A model generated the notes under the pieces. It was not told where the DNA came from and made no database searches. It saw only the letters and a list, made by a program, of their open reading frames with translations. A stretch of DNA of 64,000 nt. It comes from an uncultured Dongia sp. Its GTDB lineage: Bacteria; Pseudomonadota; Alphaproteobacteria; Dongiales; Dongiaceae. Where the stretch lies: NCBI RefSeq assembly GCF_936916975.1, contig NZ_CAKZGO010000004.1, forward strand, positions 744,001 to 808,000, in the 5' to 3' direction. A program made the position numbers and the translations under genes. Positions within the stretch are counted from its first letter, which is position 1; every line of letters begins with the position of its first letter. Shown piece after piece: positions 9,123-17,307 of this stretch.

Positions 9123-10271
9123 CTATTCGGCGGCCAGCATCTGCTGGGCCCCTTGGCGGTTGAGGACACGGTAGAGGCTGCGCGGTCCATCGCTGTCGAT
9201 GTAGCAGCCCTGCAGATGGCGGACGCCTTCCCGCGTATCGAACGAGGTGCGGCCATGCAGCAGACGGCGATTGTCGAACATGACCAGATCGCCATCGTCG
9301 AGGCGGAAGCGGATCTCGAATTCCGCCGCCTTCAGCAGGCTATCGAGATGGCGCCGCGCATCGTAGAAGGCCTGCAATTGCGCTGCCGGCAACATCGGGG
9401 AGAAGTCCAGGCGCGGGCTGAAATGCACCGCCTGGAACACGCCGTTCTCGTCGAGCTTCAAATGCGGCTGCCACGCAATGTGCTCGGCATCGACATCCTG
9501 AAAGCGGAAGCGGCTCTGCACCTGGGTGAGCAGGCGATAGGCTTCGGGATCGCGCTGGCGCAATGCTTGGGCACAGGCATAACCATCGACCAGGGTTGAG
9601 AGACCGCCGGTGGTCTGGTTGGTCAGGCAATGCAGCAGCTGGATGCCCGGTGCCGGCTCCCGATACGGGTTGTCCGTATGGGGATCGAGGGCCAGCGAGC
9701 TGTAGGCGAGGTCATTGGCATCGGGAATCGAGCGCACGTTGAACAGCCGCCCGAAATTGGTGTCGCGCACGAAGCCGAAGGTCTCGGCCACCTGGAACAG
9801 CGCCTGATCGACCTGCGGCACGCCATGCAGGATGACGAAGCCGTAGCGCAGGAACTTGGTGACGATATCGCGCTGCAGGTCGGCCGAGGGCCGCTCCTGC
9901 CACGTCGCCTCGGGCATCGGGTTGAGGCTGGCATTCCAGGCAGTCAGTTCCGGCAGGCCATCGTGCCCCGGCTGCATCAGCGCCTCGCGGATCAGGTCCT
10001 GCTCAGTGAAATGGCTTTCGACCCCGTCGCTGAAGCCCACCAGGATCTGATCCGACGCTCCTCGCTGGACGCTGGTGATCGCCAGGGCGGGGTCGAGGTC
10101 GGAAGGGTTGTAGAGGCGCTGGCCGGTCCGCTGGTCGACGCTGTTGGCCGAGCGGCAGCGCTCGCGCAGCCAGAGGGGGTGGAAATCCACCGGGTCCTGG
10201 CCCGGCACCGCGAGGCGGAGGACGGGGGTCGGGTGGGTGCTGATCTCGATCTGCGGCAGGCTCGTCGGCAT
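9123..10271 (-). CDS. tmpA: BBOX/TauD-like 2-oxoglutarate oxygenase, probable 2-trimethylaminoethylphosphonate dioxygenase TmpA
   Basis: 382 aa Fe(II)/2-oxoglutarate oxygenase with the two-domain layout of gamma-butyrobetaine hydroxylase: an N-terminal DUF971-like domain (about 10-95) and a TauD/TfdA catalytic domain. The iron triad is H198 and D200 (LDPHTDNPYR) and H339 (NRRLLHGRTSF); R348 or R351 likely binds 2-oxoglutarate. Of the N-terminal zinc cysteines known in BBOX only C39 remains; the next two positions are Ser. On similarity alone this could be called gamma-butyrobetaine hydroxylase, but the 18-bp linkage to an HD-type diiron oxygenase reproduces the TmpA-TmpB pair, in which TmpA hydroxylates the carbon next to phosphorus. 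It shares a 101-bp divergent promoter region with a LysR gene. Confidence 0.72.
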   Translation of the reverse strand: MPTSLPQIEISTHPTPVLRLAVPGQDPVDFHPLWLRERCRSANSVDQRTGQRLYNPSDLDPALAITSVQRGASDQILVGFSDGVESHFTEQDLIREALMQPGHDGLPELTAWNASLNPMPEATWQERPSADLQRDIVTKFLRYGFVILHGVPQVDQALFQVAETFGFVRDTNFGRLFNVRSIPDANDLAYSSLALDPHTDNPYREPAPGIQLLHCLTNQTTGGLSTLVDGYACAQALRQRDPEAYRLLTQVQSRFRFQDVDAEHIAWQPHLKLDENGVFQAVHFSPRLDFSPMLPAAQLQAFYDARRHLDSLLKAAEFEIRFRLDDGDLVMFDNRRLLHGRTSFDTREGVRHLQGCYIDSDGPRSLYRVLNRQGAQQMLAAE

Positions 10272-10302
10272 TCTGTGGCAATTCCCTCAAATATCAGGAT
10301 TT

Positions 10303-10344
10303 GTGCATTTTCGCACTTGCCGTAAGATGCTGAATAGCTGTCAT
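10303..10344. promoter_or_regulatory. Candidate operators in the tmpA-lysR divergent promoter
   Basis: The 101-bp intergenic region (10272-10372) holds an inverted repeat, GTGC-6-GCAC (10303-10316), of the dyad type used by LysR regulators. It also holds a single Pho half-site, CTGTCAT (10338-10344), without a matching partner 11 bp to either side. The region is visibly A/T-rich compared with its surroundings, as expected for promoters. Both sites are suggestions from pattern only. Confidence 0.4.
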
Positions 10345-10372
10345 AAACTTTGATCTGATATAAACTGAGGTT

Positions 10373-11287
10373 ATGTCTAATCGCCGGTTTCCGCCAATTG
10401 GCTGCCTGATCCCGTTCGAAGCTGCCGCAAGGTTGGGCAGCATGTCGGCGGCTGCCCGGGAATTAGGCGTCAGCCAACCGGCGATCAGCCGGCAGCTGCA
10501 GCTCCTCGAGGCCGATCTGGGGCAGGTGCTGTTCCACCGCAACCGCCGCGGCCTGACGCTCACCACCGCCGGCAATGCCTATCGCCATGCCGTGGCGCTG
10601 GGCCTCGATCACATCGCCGCCGCCACGGCGACGCTGCGCGCTCAGACCAACGACCAGACCATCCGCATCGCCACCAATTTCGGCTTTGCCCAGCAATGGC
10701 TGATGCCGCGGCTGGCGAAATTGCGCGAGGCCTTTCCTGCCCTCGTCTTCCGTCTGATGACCAGCGATGACGATGACGGGCTCGACATGGCGGAATGCGA
10801 TCTCGCCATCCGATTCGGCATCGGCCAATGGAGCGGCGTCCATGTGAGCGACCTCTTTGCCGAAGAAGTGTTTCCGGTCTGCAGCCCGGCCTATCTCATG
10901 CGGTGGCCCGATCTCACTTCGGCACAGTTGCGCCCAGCGGATCTGCTGCGCGAACATCTGCTGCATCTCGACAGCAGCAATGCCGATTGGCTCGATTGGG
11001 CGGATTGGCTGCGGCTGCACGGCGTCAACAATGCCGCGCCGAAGCCGCAACTGCTCTACAGCACCTATCCGCTGGTGCTGCAGGCGATCCTGAGTGGCGA
11101 GGGCGTCGGGTTAGGCTGGCGCGGTCTGGTCGATGGTTTGCTGCAAGCAGGCACGCTGGTGCAGCTGCTGCCGGGCTTACGGCGCGAGCAGCACGGCTAT
11201 TTCATCACCTATCGCCGCAATCATCCAACCGATCGGTTGCTGCGCAAGATCGCCGATTGGCTGATTGCCGAAACGCACAACAACTGA
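10373..11287 (+). CDS. LysR-family regulator divergent from tmpAB (GcvA-like)
   Basis: 304 aa regulator with an N-terminal winged helix (SMSAAARELGVSQPAISRQL, residues about 24-43) and the GcvA-type effector domain (IRIATNFGFAQQWLMPRL, then CDLAIRFGIGQW). It is transcribed divergently from tmpA with 101 bp between them, the standard arrangement for a LysR protein that activates the neighbouring catabolic operon. The effector may be the phosphonate substrate or glycine betaine; this is inferred from context only. Its stop is adjacent to the stop of the convergent phoR, leaving no separate terminator between them. Confidence 0.88.
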   Translation: MSNRRFPPIGCLIPFEAAARLGSMSAAARELGVSQPAISRQLQLLEADLGQVLFHRNRRGLTLTTAGNAYRHAVALGLDHIAAATATLRAQTNDQTIRIATNFGFAQQWLMPRLAKLREAFPALVFRLMTSDDDDGLDMAECDLAIRFGIGQWSGVHVSDLFAEEVFPVCSPAYLMRWPDLTSAQLRPADLLREHLLHLDSSNADWLDWADWLRLHGVNNAAPKPQLLYSTYPLVLQAILSGEGVGLGWRGLVDGLLQAGTLVQLLPGLRREQHGYFITYRRNHPTDRLLRKIADWLIAETHNN

Positions 11288-12622
11288 TCAGACCTGTTCA
11301 GGCAGCGTGTCCAGCGGCAGATAGATGGTGAAGGTGCTGCCTTCGCCGAGCACGGACTGGATCTCCAATTTGCCGCGATGGCGGTTGACGATGTGCTTGA
11401 CGATGGCAAGGCCGAGGCCCGTGCCGCCGAGATCGCGCGAGCGCGCGGTATCGACGCGGTAGAAGCGTTCGGTGAGGCGCGGTAGATGTTCCCGCGCGAT
11501 GCCCTGCCCCTGATCGCGGATGCTCAACGCGACCGCGCCCGCAACGCCCTTGGGATGCGGCAGATGCAGGCGCAGGAGGGCAGGATCGGTGAGGATCTCG
11601 GCCCTGATCGTCACCATCGCCTGATCGCGGCAATATTTGAGGGCGTTGTCGACCAGGTTCTGAATCACCTGGGTCAGTTCATCGGCATCGCCCGGCACGA
11701 CCGGTAGCGATTTGGCGTCGGGCCGCTGGATGACGATGCCGCGTTGCTCCGCCTTCAGAGCCAAGCCATCCAGCACGGAACCCACCAGGCGCTTGAGATC
11801 GGCCCGGCCTTCCGGCGATTGATGCTCGTTGAGTTCGATGCGCGAGAGCGAGAGGAGATCGGCGACGATCCGGCTCATGCGCTGCGCCTCGGTCAGCATG
11901 ATGTCGAGGAAACGCGCGCGCGCCTGCTCGTCATTGCGCGCCGGGCCTTTCAGCGTTTCCAGGAAACCGATCAGACTGGCGAGTGGCGTCTTCAGCTCGT
12001 GGCTGACATTGGCGACAAAATCGCTGCGTAATGATTCAGCGCGGCGCAGATTCGACACGTCGTGAAAGACGATGAGCGTCTGCCCGATATCGGCAGCCGC
12101 TTCATCGATCAGCGACAGTTCCGCGACCAGGGAATGGCCGGCGATTTCCGGCAGCTCCATGGCGTCAGGCGATTCGCCACGCGCCAGAGCATCAAGTGCT
12201 GTGAGCAAGGCGGGCTGACGCAGCACGGAGAGCAGGCTGCGCGCCTCGATCTCCGCCCCCAGCAAGGTTCGGGCAGCCGCATTGGCCAGGCGAATCTGGC
12301 GCTGGGCGTCCAGTACCAGGACCGGGTCCGGCAAGGCATCGAGAACTGCCCGGTAGCTCTGCAGGGAGGCATCGCCACCTGGGCCTAGCCCCCCACCCAG
12401 CGCGCCGCCAGCAAGCGGTACCGCACCCGGCTGTCCGGCCTGGGGCTGATCCGGTTGGGGCGCATGGTGCCGCAGCACGATGAAGGCCAAGGCCGACAGC
12501 GCAGCCGCGAGCAGCACCACCAGCAACGGCCAATCACTGCGCCCGGTGAAGCCGACCAGGGCCGCCATCGCCACAACGACCACCGCCAGGTCACGAAAAA
12601 GTGTCGCGAAGCCCTTCCGCAC
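11288..12622 (-). CDS. phoR: Phosphate regulon sensor histidine kinase PhoR
   Basis: 444 aa, GTG start. Two closely spaced N-terminal membrane helices (about 10-26 and 31-50) are followed by a Pro/Gly-rich linker, a PAS domain (about 88-195), HisKA with phospho-acceptor H208 (FVANVSHELKTPLASLIGFL) and a HATPase domain (NLVDNALKYC, GQGIAREHLPRLTERFYRVD, GGTGLGLAI). The short membrane hairpin without a periplasmic sensor and the HELKTPLAS/ERFYRVD signatures are those of PhoR, which with PhoB reads phosphate status through PstSCAB-PhoU. phoB, phoU and pstCAB are not in the window. In many alphaproteobacteria phoR directly precedes pst genes; here the tmp module and its regulator lie between phoR and pstS. 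Confidence 0.85.
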   Translation of the reverse strand: MRKGFATLFRDLAVVVVAMAALVGFTGRSDWPLLVVLLAAALSALAFIVLRHHAPQPDQPQAGQPGAVPLAGGALGGGLGPGGDASLQSYRAVLDALPDPVLVLDAQRQIRLANAAARTLLGAEIEARSLLSVLRQPALLTALDALARGESPDAMELPEIAGHSLVAELSLIDEAAADIGQTLIVFHDVSNLRRAESLRSDFVANVSHELKTPLASLIGFLETLKGPARNDEQARARFLDIMLTEAQRMSRIVADLLSLSRIELNEHQSPEGRADLKRLVGSVLDGLALKAEQRGIVIQRPDAKSLPVVPGDADELTQVIQNLVDNALKYCRDQAMVTIRAEILTDPALLRLHLPHPKGVAGAVALSIRDQGQGIAREHLPRLTERFYRVDTARSRDLGGTGLGLAIVKHIVNRHRGKLEIQSVLGEGSTFTIYLPLDTLPEQV

Positions 12623-12783
12623 GAAACCTATCTCACCCCATAATGGGATCGATTCTTGGTTGCAGTTGTTGGATCAGTATATCTGCAAAAATGAATTCGA
12701 TCTGCCTGCTTGGCTGTCAGGACAACTAACCCAGCCGAATCGGGCAACAGTAAAGAAACTTTCCGAAGAGAGGAAACCCTGTC

Positions 12784-13698
12784 ATGGATAATTCACGCCG
12801 CCACCCAGTATCGCTGAAAGCGCTCGCCCTCACTTTAGGAGCCAGCCTCGCGGTCGCCAGCGCGTTCGCAGTTGCACCGGCATTGGCCGACAATGCGGTC
12901 CCCACCTATCAGCCCTGGACCGGCACAACGCAGGGCAAAGCGACGCAGAAGCTGCTCACCGATCTCAAAGCCAAGGTGGCGCAGGCCGAGAAGGACCAGG
13001 CGGCCTCGCCGGATTTCCTCGACGATCTCAAGAAGCTGATCGCCGATTACGAAGCCGCCACCATCGTCTCGCAGGCAGCGCCCTTCCTCGACACGTTCAG
13101 CGACGGTGAGTTCGCGACCAACCCGGTCTGGAAAGTGACCGCCGGCGCCTGGCAGGTCGACAAATCGGGCAGCAACCGCGGCCTGGTGAGCAAGATACGC
13201 CAGCAGGCCAATCTCAACTCGCTGCTGGGCAATCTTCTCAACCCGCAAGGCACACAATCGCAGTCGGCCAACGCACAATATGCCGCGATCTATACCAAGG
13301 CCAAGCTGCCGGCGAGCTTCACCGCCAGCACCAAATTCACCTCGAAGGATCGCTATGGCGGCCTGCAGATCAGCCTCTATCAAGGTGCATCCGCACAGAA
13401 CCAGTACCGGCTCGCCTATCAGCCGGGCAACCAACAGGGGCTGGTGCTGCAGCGCGTGGCAGCCAGTGGCGCCACGGTGCTGGGCAGCTATAACGGCGCG
13501 ATCAATCTGGAAGACGGCAACGCACATGACCTGTCGTTCAGCCGCAATGCGGCGGGCAAGATGACCGTGCTGCTTGATGGGCAGACCGCGATCAGCGCCA
13601 CCGACACCAGCCTCAGCGGTGATTTCGACGGCATCCTGCTCACCAATGTCGGTGGCAGCTATTGGATTCGCGAAGTCTCGGTGAAGCCGCTGCAGTAA
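12784..13698 (+). CDS. Secreted protein with LamG/DUF1080-like beta-sandwich, unknown function
   Basis: 304 aa with a Sec signal (residues about 1-36, ending PALA). A charged helical stretch (about 55-90) precedes a domain (about 100-303) with the pattern of concanavalin-like folds: DTFSDGEFATNPVWKV, GAWQVD, DRYGGLQISLY, LDGQTAISATD and a final WIREVSVKPL. Such domains bind or hydrolyse carbohydrates, but no catalytic residues can be named. A good Shine-Dalgarno (GAGAGGA) lies 8-9 bp before the ATG. The gene is divergent from phoR across 161 bp and convergent with a methyltransferase gene. Exported, carbohydrate-binding function is an inference from the fold-like pattern. Confidence 0.6.
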   Translation: MDNSRRHPVSLKALALTLGASLAVASAFAVAPALADNAVPTYQPWTGTTQGKATQKLLTDLKAKVAQAEKDQAASPDFLDDLKKLIADYEAATIVSQAAPFLDTFSDGEFATNPVWKVTAGAWQVDKSGSNRGLVSKIRQQANLNSLLGNLLNPQGTQSQSANAQYAAIYTKAKLPASFTASTKFTSKDRYGGLQISLYQGASAQNQYRLAYQPGNQQGLVLQRVAASGATVLGSYNGAINLEDGNAHDLSFSRNAAGKMTVLLDGQTAISATDTSLSGDFDGILLTNVGGSYWIREVSVKPLQ

Positions 13699-13705
13699 CC
13701 GCCGC

Positions 13706-14542
13706 TCAGCGCTTCTCCAGCCACAGGGATGTGGCGAGGTTATCGGACATTGGCAGCGTCGCCACCAGCGACGCTGCCAATTCCTTTTTCAGCCGTGTCT
13801 GCGCAAAGCGACTGGCAAAGAGCGGGCGATACGCGCCGCTGGTCAACATCGGCAGAATTACCAGCTGTTCGTTGTATCCGCGCCAGGTCCATTCCGCGGG
13901 GTAGTCATCGGGCAGGAAGATGTCATGGATATGGATCAGCACGCCGCTGGGCAGCCGCGGCAGGATGCGGTTGAAGAGCTGGTCGACATCGGAACCAGGC
14001 ATCAGGATATGGCTGGAATCGATGAACAGGATGTCGCCGGGGCCGAGCGCGCCGAAGTCGGCGGGATCGGCTGCACCCAGCAGGCAGCGCTGCAGCTCCA
14101 CGCGCAGTTTGCTGCAATCGGCCCGGGGTGCCGGATCGATGGCACAGTGGCGCGTCGTAAGATTGCTATCGGCAATCGCGCGCGCGGCGAAGCGGGTGGA
14201 ATGGCCCGAGCCGATTTCCAGGAGCAGGCGCGGCGCATGCGTGCGGATCATCGCATAGAACATCGCCGCGTCGAGTGTGGCAAACCAATCCTGGTTCCAG
14301 CGCGGCGCAGGCGCTGCCGCATCGGCGCTGATACGCAACAGATCATCGCGGTAGCGGTCCAGCATCGCGAGCGCGGCGACAAAATCGCCGCGGGCCGCCA
14401 TGAACAGATCATGCGCCACATCATAAGTGGAGGGCGCGTCGATTTGATCCGCATAGCGATAGGGGATGAAGAAGCCGCGCGGTCGCGTGCCGATCAAGGT
14501 GGGGAGGCCCAGGGCCAGTTTTCGCCAGAAGCCGGTCGGCAT
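13706..14542 (-). CDS. Class I SAM-dependent methyltransferase
   Basis: 278 aa from the ATG at 14542, chosen because upstream codons encode low-complexity, non-conserved sequence. The Rossmann motif I is LLLEIGSGHSTRFAARAI, motif II ends in the acidic HCAIDPAP, and the post-motif strand reads DILFIDSSHIL, as in the Methyltransf_24 group. Later it has GVLIHIHDIFLPDDYP and WRGYNEQ. Proteins of this type methylate small molecules or glycans, often near polysaccharide genes; the substrate is not deducible. It is the last gene of a minus-strand stretch starting with ribA, though 111 bp separates it from its upstream neighbour. Confidence 0.78.
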   Translation of the reverse strand: MPTGFWRKLALGLPTLIGTRPRGFFIPYRYADQIDAPSTYDVAHDLFMAARGDFVAALAMLDRYRDDLLRISADAAAPAPRWNQDWFATLDAAMFYAMIRTHAPRLLLEIGSGHSTRFAARAIADSNLTTRHCAIDPAPRADCSKLRVELQRCLLGAADPADFGALGPGDILFIDSSHILMPGSDVDQLFNRILPRLPSGVLIHIHDIFLPDDYPAEWTWRGYNEQLVILPMLTSGAYRPLFASRFAQTRLKKELAASLVATLPMSDNLATSLWLEKR

Positions 14543-14653
14543 GAAACGCTGCCTTGGTGGGATGCGAGATGTGGACGAATCAGTGCGGCGAAGATGACCG
14601 GTAGCGGCCGTGGAAGCAAGTGATCCGGGCCACACTTGGGACCCCGGGATTCA

Positions 14654-15763
14654 CTAGCCGCGGCCACCACTCATGTCGCGCGTCCAGGAGGTCGCGGGCT
14701 GCTGGTATTGGGCGATGGCGGCATCGGCCGTCTGCGTGGTGCTGCCGGACTCAGCCGAGGCCAGCTGACCACCATCGGTTCTGCCGAGATTGAGATCGGC
14801 TTCTTCGGGCGTCCGGTTATCGATACCGAAGATGCGGGCGGCGAGATCCGTGCCGGCATCGCGGCCGGTCTGGGACCGGACCATCGTGTCCACCACAGCG
14901 CTGGCGACCGAGATCGGACCAAACGGCAAGGCGCCGACAAAGGCCGAGAGGCCATAGGCCTGGTCGCCGGTCACTGCCCGGTAGATCTGCGCCACGACGG
15001 GGATATGCTGCAGCGGGTTGATGATATCCACGAAATCATCCCAGCCGAATTTGCCGTCCGGCCCCAGGAACAGTTCGCGGGCGCCGGGGGTTTCCTTCAT
15101 GTGCCAGGTCTTGCCTTGGGCGCTCAGACTGCGCTGCTCTTCCCGGTCGGGATAGTGGTCGAGCATGACCACTCGAGGATCGGTGGGCTGGGCGTCAGCA
15201 GATTCCGTTGGCTCCGACTCGACCGGCACGCCATCGGTCAGTTCCGCCACCTGCGGTGCTTTAGCGGGTTCTTCCGGTTCGGCGACGGCCGGCATGCCGT
15301 CCGCCATCTCGGCAACCGGCTCCACCGTGCCGCTGGCCAGCTGGATGCCCCCCGGATTACCGGGTATCAACGGGTCGGCAGCAGGAACCGCAGCAGGAGC
15401 CTCGGGGGGTGAAATGCCGGTCAGCGCGGCAAATTGTGCCAAGGTCAGCGTGGGAACGCCGTCGCTGGGCGCTGCAGCCCGACTGGCGGCCACAGATGGC
15501 TGCGGAGCAGGTGCTGCAGGGGTTCCAATCGGTGCCGCACCGCCCGAGGAGCCAGCCAGTTTGCGATAATCGGCGAGCGTCAGCCCGGCGGGCGCCGCGG
15601 CAACCTTGCCTTGATTCTGTTGCTGATATTGGGCCTGGAGCAGCTGCTGGAACTGGCTCTGGTCGATCGAGCCCGGGCGCAGGACACCACCGCTGATGGC
15701 CCCATTCTGGCCACCCGCTGGATAAGGCGCTGTCACCCCTGCGATGCTCGGATATTCCGCCAC
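14654..15763 (-). CDS. Pro/Ala-rich hypothetical protein with conserved NPLQHIP module
   Basis: 369 aa, function unknown. The first 220 residues are low-complexity, rich in Ala, Pro, Gln and Glu, with two copies of a short TLADY/TLAQF-type motif (GLTLADYRKLAG at about 60 and TLTLAQFAALTG at about 104). A compact conserved-looking module follows at about 233-305: FGWDDFVDIINPLQHIPVV, AQIYRAVTGDQAYG, then a Gly-rich hydrophobic stretch that could be membrane-associated (FVGALPFGPISVASAVVDTM). No signal peptide is seen. Neighbours (methyltransferase, ribA) give no functional clue. Confidence 0.55.
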   Translation of the reverse strand: MAEYPSIAGVTAPYPAGGQNGAISGGVLRPGSIDQSQFQQLLQAQYQQQNQGKVAAAPAGLTLADYRKLAGSSGGAAPIGTPAAPAPQPSVAASRAAAPSDGVPTLTLAQFAALTGISPPEAPAAVPAADPLIPGNPGGIQLASGTVEPVAEMADGMPAVAEPEEPAKAPQVAELTDGVPVESEPTESADAQPTDPRVVMLDHYPDREEQRSLSAQGKTWHMKETPGARELFLGPDGKFGWDDFVDIINPLQHIPVVAQIYRAVTGDQAYGLSAFVGALPFGPISVASAVVDTMVRSQTGRDAGTDLAARIFGIDNRTPEEADLNLGRTDGGQLASAESGSTTQTADAAIAQYQQPATSWTRDMSGGRG

Positions 15764-15866
15764 AGCCTGCTATCCCTCGCCCCTCCCAGGCACCGGCCCG
15801 GGATACGTCACAGGGTTAATAAGCAATGCCCATGCCAGAAGCGCGGCCCATCTTCAGAAGCCGGCT

Positions 15867-17048
15867 TCAGAACATGTGGCCGAAGCGGATTGCCTTGGTC
15901 GAGAGATAGCGTTCGTTATGATCGTTGGACGGGAACACGTGCGGAACGCGCTCGGTGACGTTGATGCCGCATTGGACGAGCCCGGTGACCTTGTCCGGGT
16001 TATTGGTCAGCAACTGCACCGCGCCCACGCCCAGCTGCCGCAGCATTTCGGCCGCCGGCTGATAGAGCCGTTCGTCGGCGCCGAAGCCCAATTGCAGATT
16101 GGCATCCAAGGTATCGGCACCGGCATCCTGCAGGCGATAGGCCCGCAGCTTGTTGACGAGGCCGATGCCGCGGCCTTCCTGCGCCAGATAGAGCAGCACA
16201 CCGCTGCCTGTCCCATTGGGCTTCGATTGGGCGATGGCGGAGATGGCGCCGCGCAGCTGTTCGCCGCAATCACAGCGCAGCGAGCCCAGAAGATCGCCGG
16301 TGAAGCATTCCGAATGCAGACGTGTCAGCACCGGCTGGTTGGTGTCGAGCTTGCCGATGACGATGGCAAGATGCTCCTTGCCGCCGTCATGGGGGCGGAA
16401 GGCGATGATCTCGGCATCTTCCGCACCTTCCAGCGGCACGCGCGCGGAACTGACGCGGCGCAGATTGGCCGCGGCATTGCGCCGCCAATGCGACAGATCG
16501 CGCGCTTCCAGGCGGAACGCCGGGTCGACCCAGTGATCGAGGCCGGCGCGCGGCACCAGCACCAGGATCGCTGCCGGCAGCAGGCGCGCAGCCTTGGTCA
16601 GTTCAATCGAGCCCTGGCAGAAGGCCGGCGAAATGTCGGAAGCGAGGGTGACACCCAGCGCCTGTGCGTCGAACGCCGCCACGGTCGGGTCGGCCAATTG
16701 CCGGACGGCTTCGGCAGCGAGCGTGCCGGCGACAGCCAGCAGGCGATAATCCTGGTCCGGCGCATTGGCCGGCAGCGGGCCGAGGCCGCGCTTCTGGAGC
16801 GCCTGGGCGCGCTCGGCGGTCAGGACCAGGCGAACCTCGCCCTTCTTGCCAGCGGCACTGGCCGTCAACAGCGTCGCCAGGGCCGGCTGCTCGACTGTCT
16901 CGGCTGCCAGTACCAGCGCCGCCTTGTCGCCTTCCAGCAGCGCCACGACGCCGCCGCGGCGCAGTTCGGCCACAGCGCGTTCTACTTGGGCAAGGCAGGT
17001 GGCCGTCCAGACACTGGGGTCGAGGGCGGCCGGGTCGATTGGCGTCAT
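15867..17048 (-). CDS. ribA: GTP cyclohydrolase II with degenerate RibB-like N-terminal domain
   Basis: 393 aa from the ATG at 17048. The C-terminal half (about 205-393) is a complete GTP cyclohydrolase II, which opens GTP in the first step of riboflavin synthesis: zinc cysteines in RLHSECFTGDLLGSLRCDCG, the catalytic YLAQEGRGIGLVNKL, and LLTNNPDKVTGL. The N-terminal half aligns in pattern to DHBP synthase (RibB): AVAELRRGGVVALLEGDKAA. The acidic DDENREDEGDL-type catalytic motif is lost, so it is unlikely to make dihydroxybutanone phosphate; a separate ribB would be needed elsewhere. It is divergent from the response regulator gene across 259 bp. Confidence 0.88.
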   Translation of the reverse strand: MTPIDPAALDPSVWTATCLAQVERAVAELRRGGVVALLEGDKAALVLAAETVEQPALATLLTASAAGKKGEVRLVLTAERAQALQKRGLGPLPANAPDQDYRLLAVAGTLAAEAVRQLADPTVAAFDAQALGVTLASDISPAFCQGSIELTKAARLLPAAILVLVPRAGLDHWVDPAFRLEARDLSHWRRNAAANLRRVSSARVPLEGAEDAEIIAFRPHDGGKEHLAIVIGKLDTNQPVLTRLHSECFTGDLLGSLRCDCGEQLRGAISAIAQSKPNGTGSGVLLYLAQEGRGIGLVNKLRAYRLQDAGADTLDANLQLGFGADERLYQPAAEMLRQLGVGAVQLLTNNPDKVTGLVQCGINVTERVPHVFPSNDHNERYLSTKAIRFGHMF

Positions 17049-17307
17049 GGCAATCCCGGGTCGCAAGGCGGGCGGATAAGCCCAATCTGGCCGCAGGCTT
17101 TGTAGCCCTCGGCCGTGGAAGCTTCCTGCGCATATGGGGATTATTCGCTGATCCGGTCAAGCCCACCCCGGCGCCCCGCGCCGGGCCGGTTTTCGCTTAG
17201 TCAGCCCTAGCTAAGTCCGCGAAAACAGGCAATTTTTTTGCGAATCCCTTGTCAGGGGACAGGGTCGATGTTATCTCAACAAGAGAAATAGGGGAGTAGC
17301 CTAACTC

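Noticed and set aside
9123-10271. Gamma-butyrobetaine hydroxylase for carnitine synthesis
   Set aside because: Possible by domain likeness, but the immediate diiron-oxygenase partner and loss of zinc cysteines favour the TmpA role; no carnitine genes are near.
15744-17105. 453-codon plus-strand open frame over ribA
   Set aside because: Antisense to the well-supported GTP cyclohydrolase II; no family features in the translation.
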